DNA of 14,175 bases, from the NCBI GenBank assembly GCA_002338515.1, contig DDIL01000173.1, forward strand, positions 1-14,175, in the 5' to 3' direction. The notes beneath the pieces were generated by a model. It had not been told where the DNA came from, did not search any database, and was given only the letters and a program-made list of their open reading frames with translations. Positions 13,871 through 14,175 of this stretch are shown piece by piece. Within the stretch, counting starts at the first letter, position 1. Each line of letters begins with the position of its first letter. Both the position numbers and the translations under genes were made by a program. This stretch comes from Glaciecola sp. UBA1851. Lineage in GTDB: Bacteria; Pseudomonadota; Gammaproteobacteria; Enterobacterales; Alteromonadaceae.

Positions 13871-14175
13871 ATGGCAGAATGGAACGGACAATATACTCAC
13901 CCCTATGCTGAGCATGGGAAGAAAAGCGAGCAAGTAAAGAAAGTCACAGTTTCAATTCCGATAAAGGTTTTAAAGGTACTAACTGACGAAAGAACTCGTC
14001 GACAAGTCAATAACTTACGTCATGCCACAAATTCAGAGTTACTCTGCGAAGCGTTCTTGCATGCGTTTACTGGTCAACCCTTACCAGACGATAACGACCT
14101 AAAAAAAGACAACCCATATAGAATTCCTAAAGAGGCAAGGGATATCATGGAGCAAATGGGAGTTGATGTAGACGA
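13871..14175 (+). CDS. metJ: methionine repressor MetJ, 3'-truncated by window
   Basis: MetJ is the SAM-dependent ribbon-helix-helix repressor of methionine biosynthesis. The 101 full codons visible are nearly identical in pattern to E. coli MetJ (105 aa): MAEWNGQYTHPYAEHGKKSE, then KKVTVSIPIKVLKVLTDE, which contains the beta-ribbon that contacts the met box, and RRQVNNLRHATNSELLCEAF, the helix region of the dimer core. The following HAFTGQPLPDD is also conserved. Only the last few residues and the stop fall beyond the window. The ATG at 13871 has only a weak AAAGAA upstream. It diverges from metF across 138 nt that contain both met-box clusters. The extreme C-terminal part (DLKKDNPYRIPKEARDIMEQ) is more diverged, as usual. 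Confidence 0.98.
   Translation, partial: MAEWNGQYTHPYAEHGKKSEQVKKVTVSIPIKVLKVLTDERTRRQVNNLRHATNSELLCEAFLHAFTGQPLPDDNDLKKDNPYRIPKEARDIMEQMGVDVD

Noticed and set aside
1..14175. Mobile element, CRISPR array, tRNA/rRNA gene or defence system
   Set aside because: No transposase, integrase, direct-repeat array, tRNA-like cloverleaf or toxin-antitoxin pair was seen; gene order is conserved housekeeping throughout.

Overview
The window is a stretch of an AT-rich gammaproteobacterial chromosome. It shows ordinary housekeeping synteny and no sign of phage, integron, insertion sequence or CRISPR. The presence of MutH together with RapA, MetJ, RppH/PtsP and a Vibrio-type ThyA points to the Alteromonadales/Vibrionales side of the class. 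A marine Alteromonadaceae-like or related genus is my best guess; the exact genus cannot be fixed from the sequence alone.

Layout, left to right. (1) The 3' part of rapA (RNA polymerase recycling ATPase), followed after 1 nt by rluA (pseudouridine synthase), both on +. (2) Two less-known + genes: an exported DUF3530-like protein with acidic low-complexity insertions, ending in a probable terminator, and a 107-aa orphan ORF. (3) A five-gene minus-strand operon, in transcription order rppH-ptsP-TauE/SafE permease-lgt-thyA. The last four genes abut or overlap, while rppH and ptsP are 56 nt apart. It matches the E. coli rppH-ptsP-lgt-thyA cluster with a membrane permease inserted. (4) mutH, divergent from rppH, then a YfhL-type 2[4Fe-4S] ferredoxin on +. 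The ferredoxin is preceded by an exact FNR-type box placed about 41 nt upstream of the predicted transcription start. (5) A convergent yihY (BrkB-family membrane protein). (6) metF (minus) and metJ (plus, cut by the window end), sharing a divergent control region with two clusters of met boxes.

How the genes fit together. The rppH-ptsP-lgt-thyA block combines mRNA 5'-end decapping, the nitrogen-PTS phosphoryl cascade, lipoprotein maturation and dTMP synthesis. MetF makes 5-methyl-THF from the same methylene-THF pool that ThyA consumes, and MetJ with S-adenosylmethionine represses metF and probably itself. MutH reads hemimethylated GATC sites, which implies Dam methylation; one GATC lies inside the FNR box of the adjacent ferredoxin gene.

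No wholly new multi-gene system is evident. The observations most worth following up are the near-ideal anaerobic promoter of the ferredoxin gene, the unexplained DUF3530/orphan pair, the permease inside a conserved operon, and the two-cluster met-box architecture.
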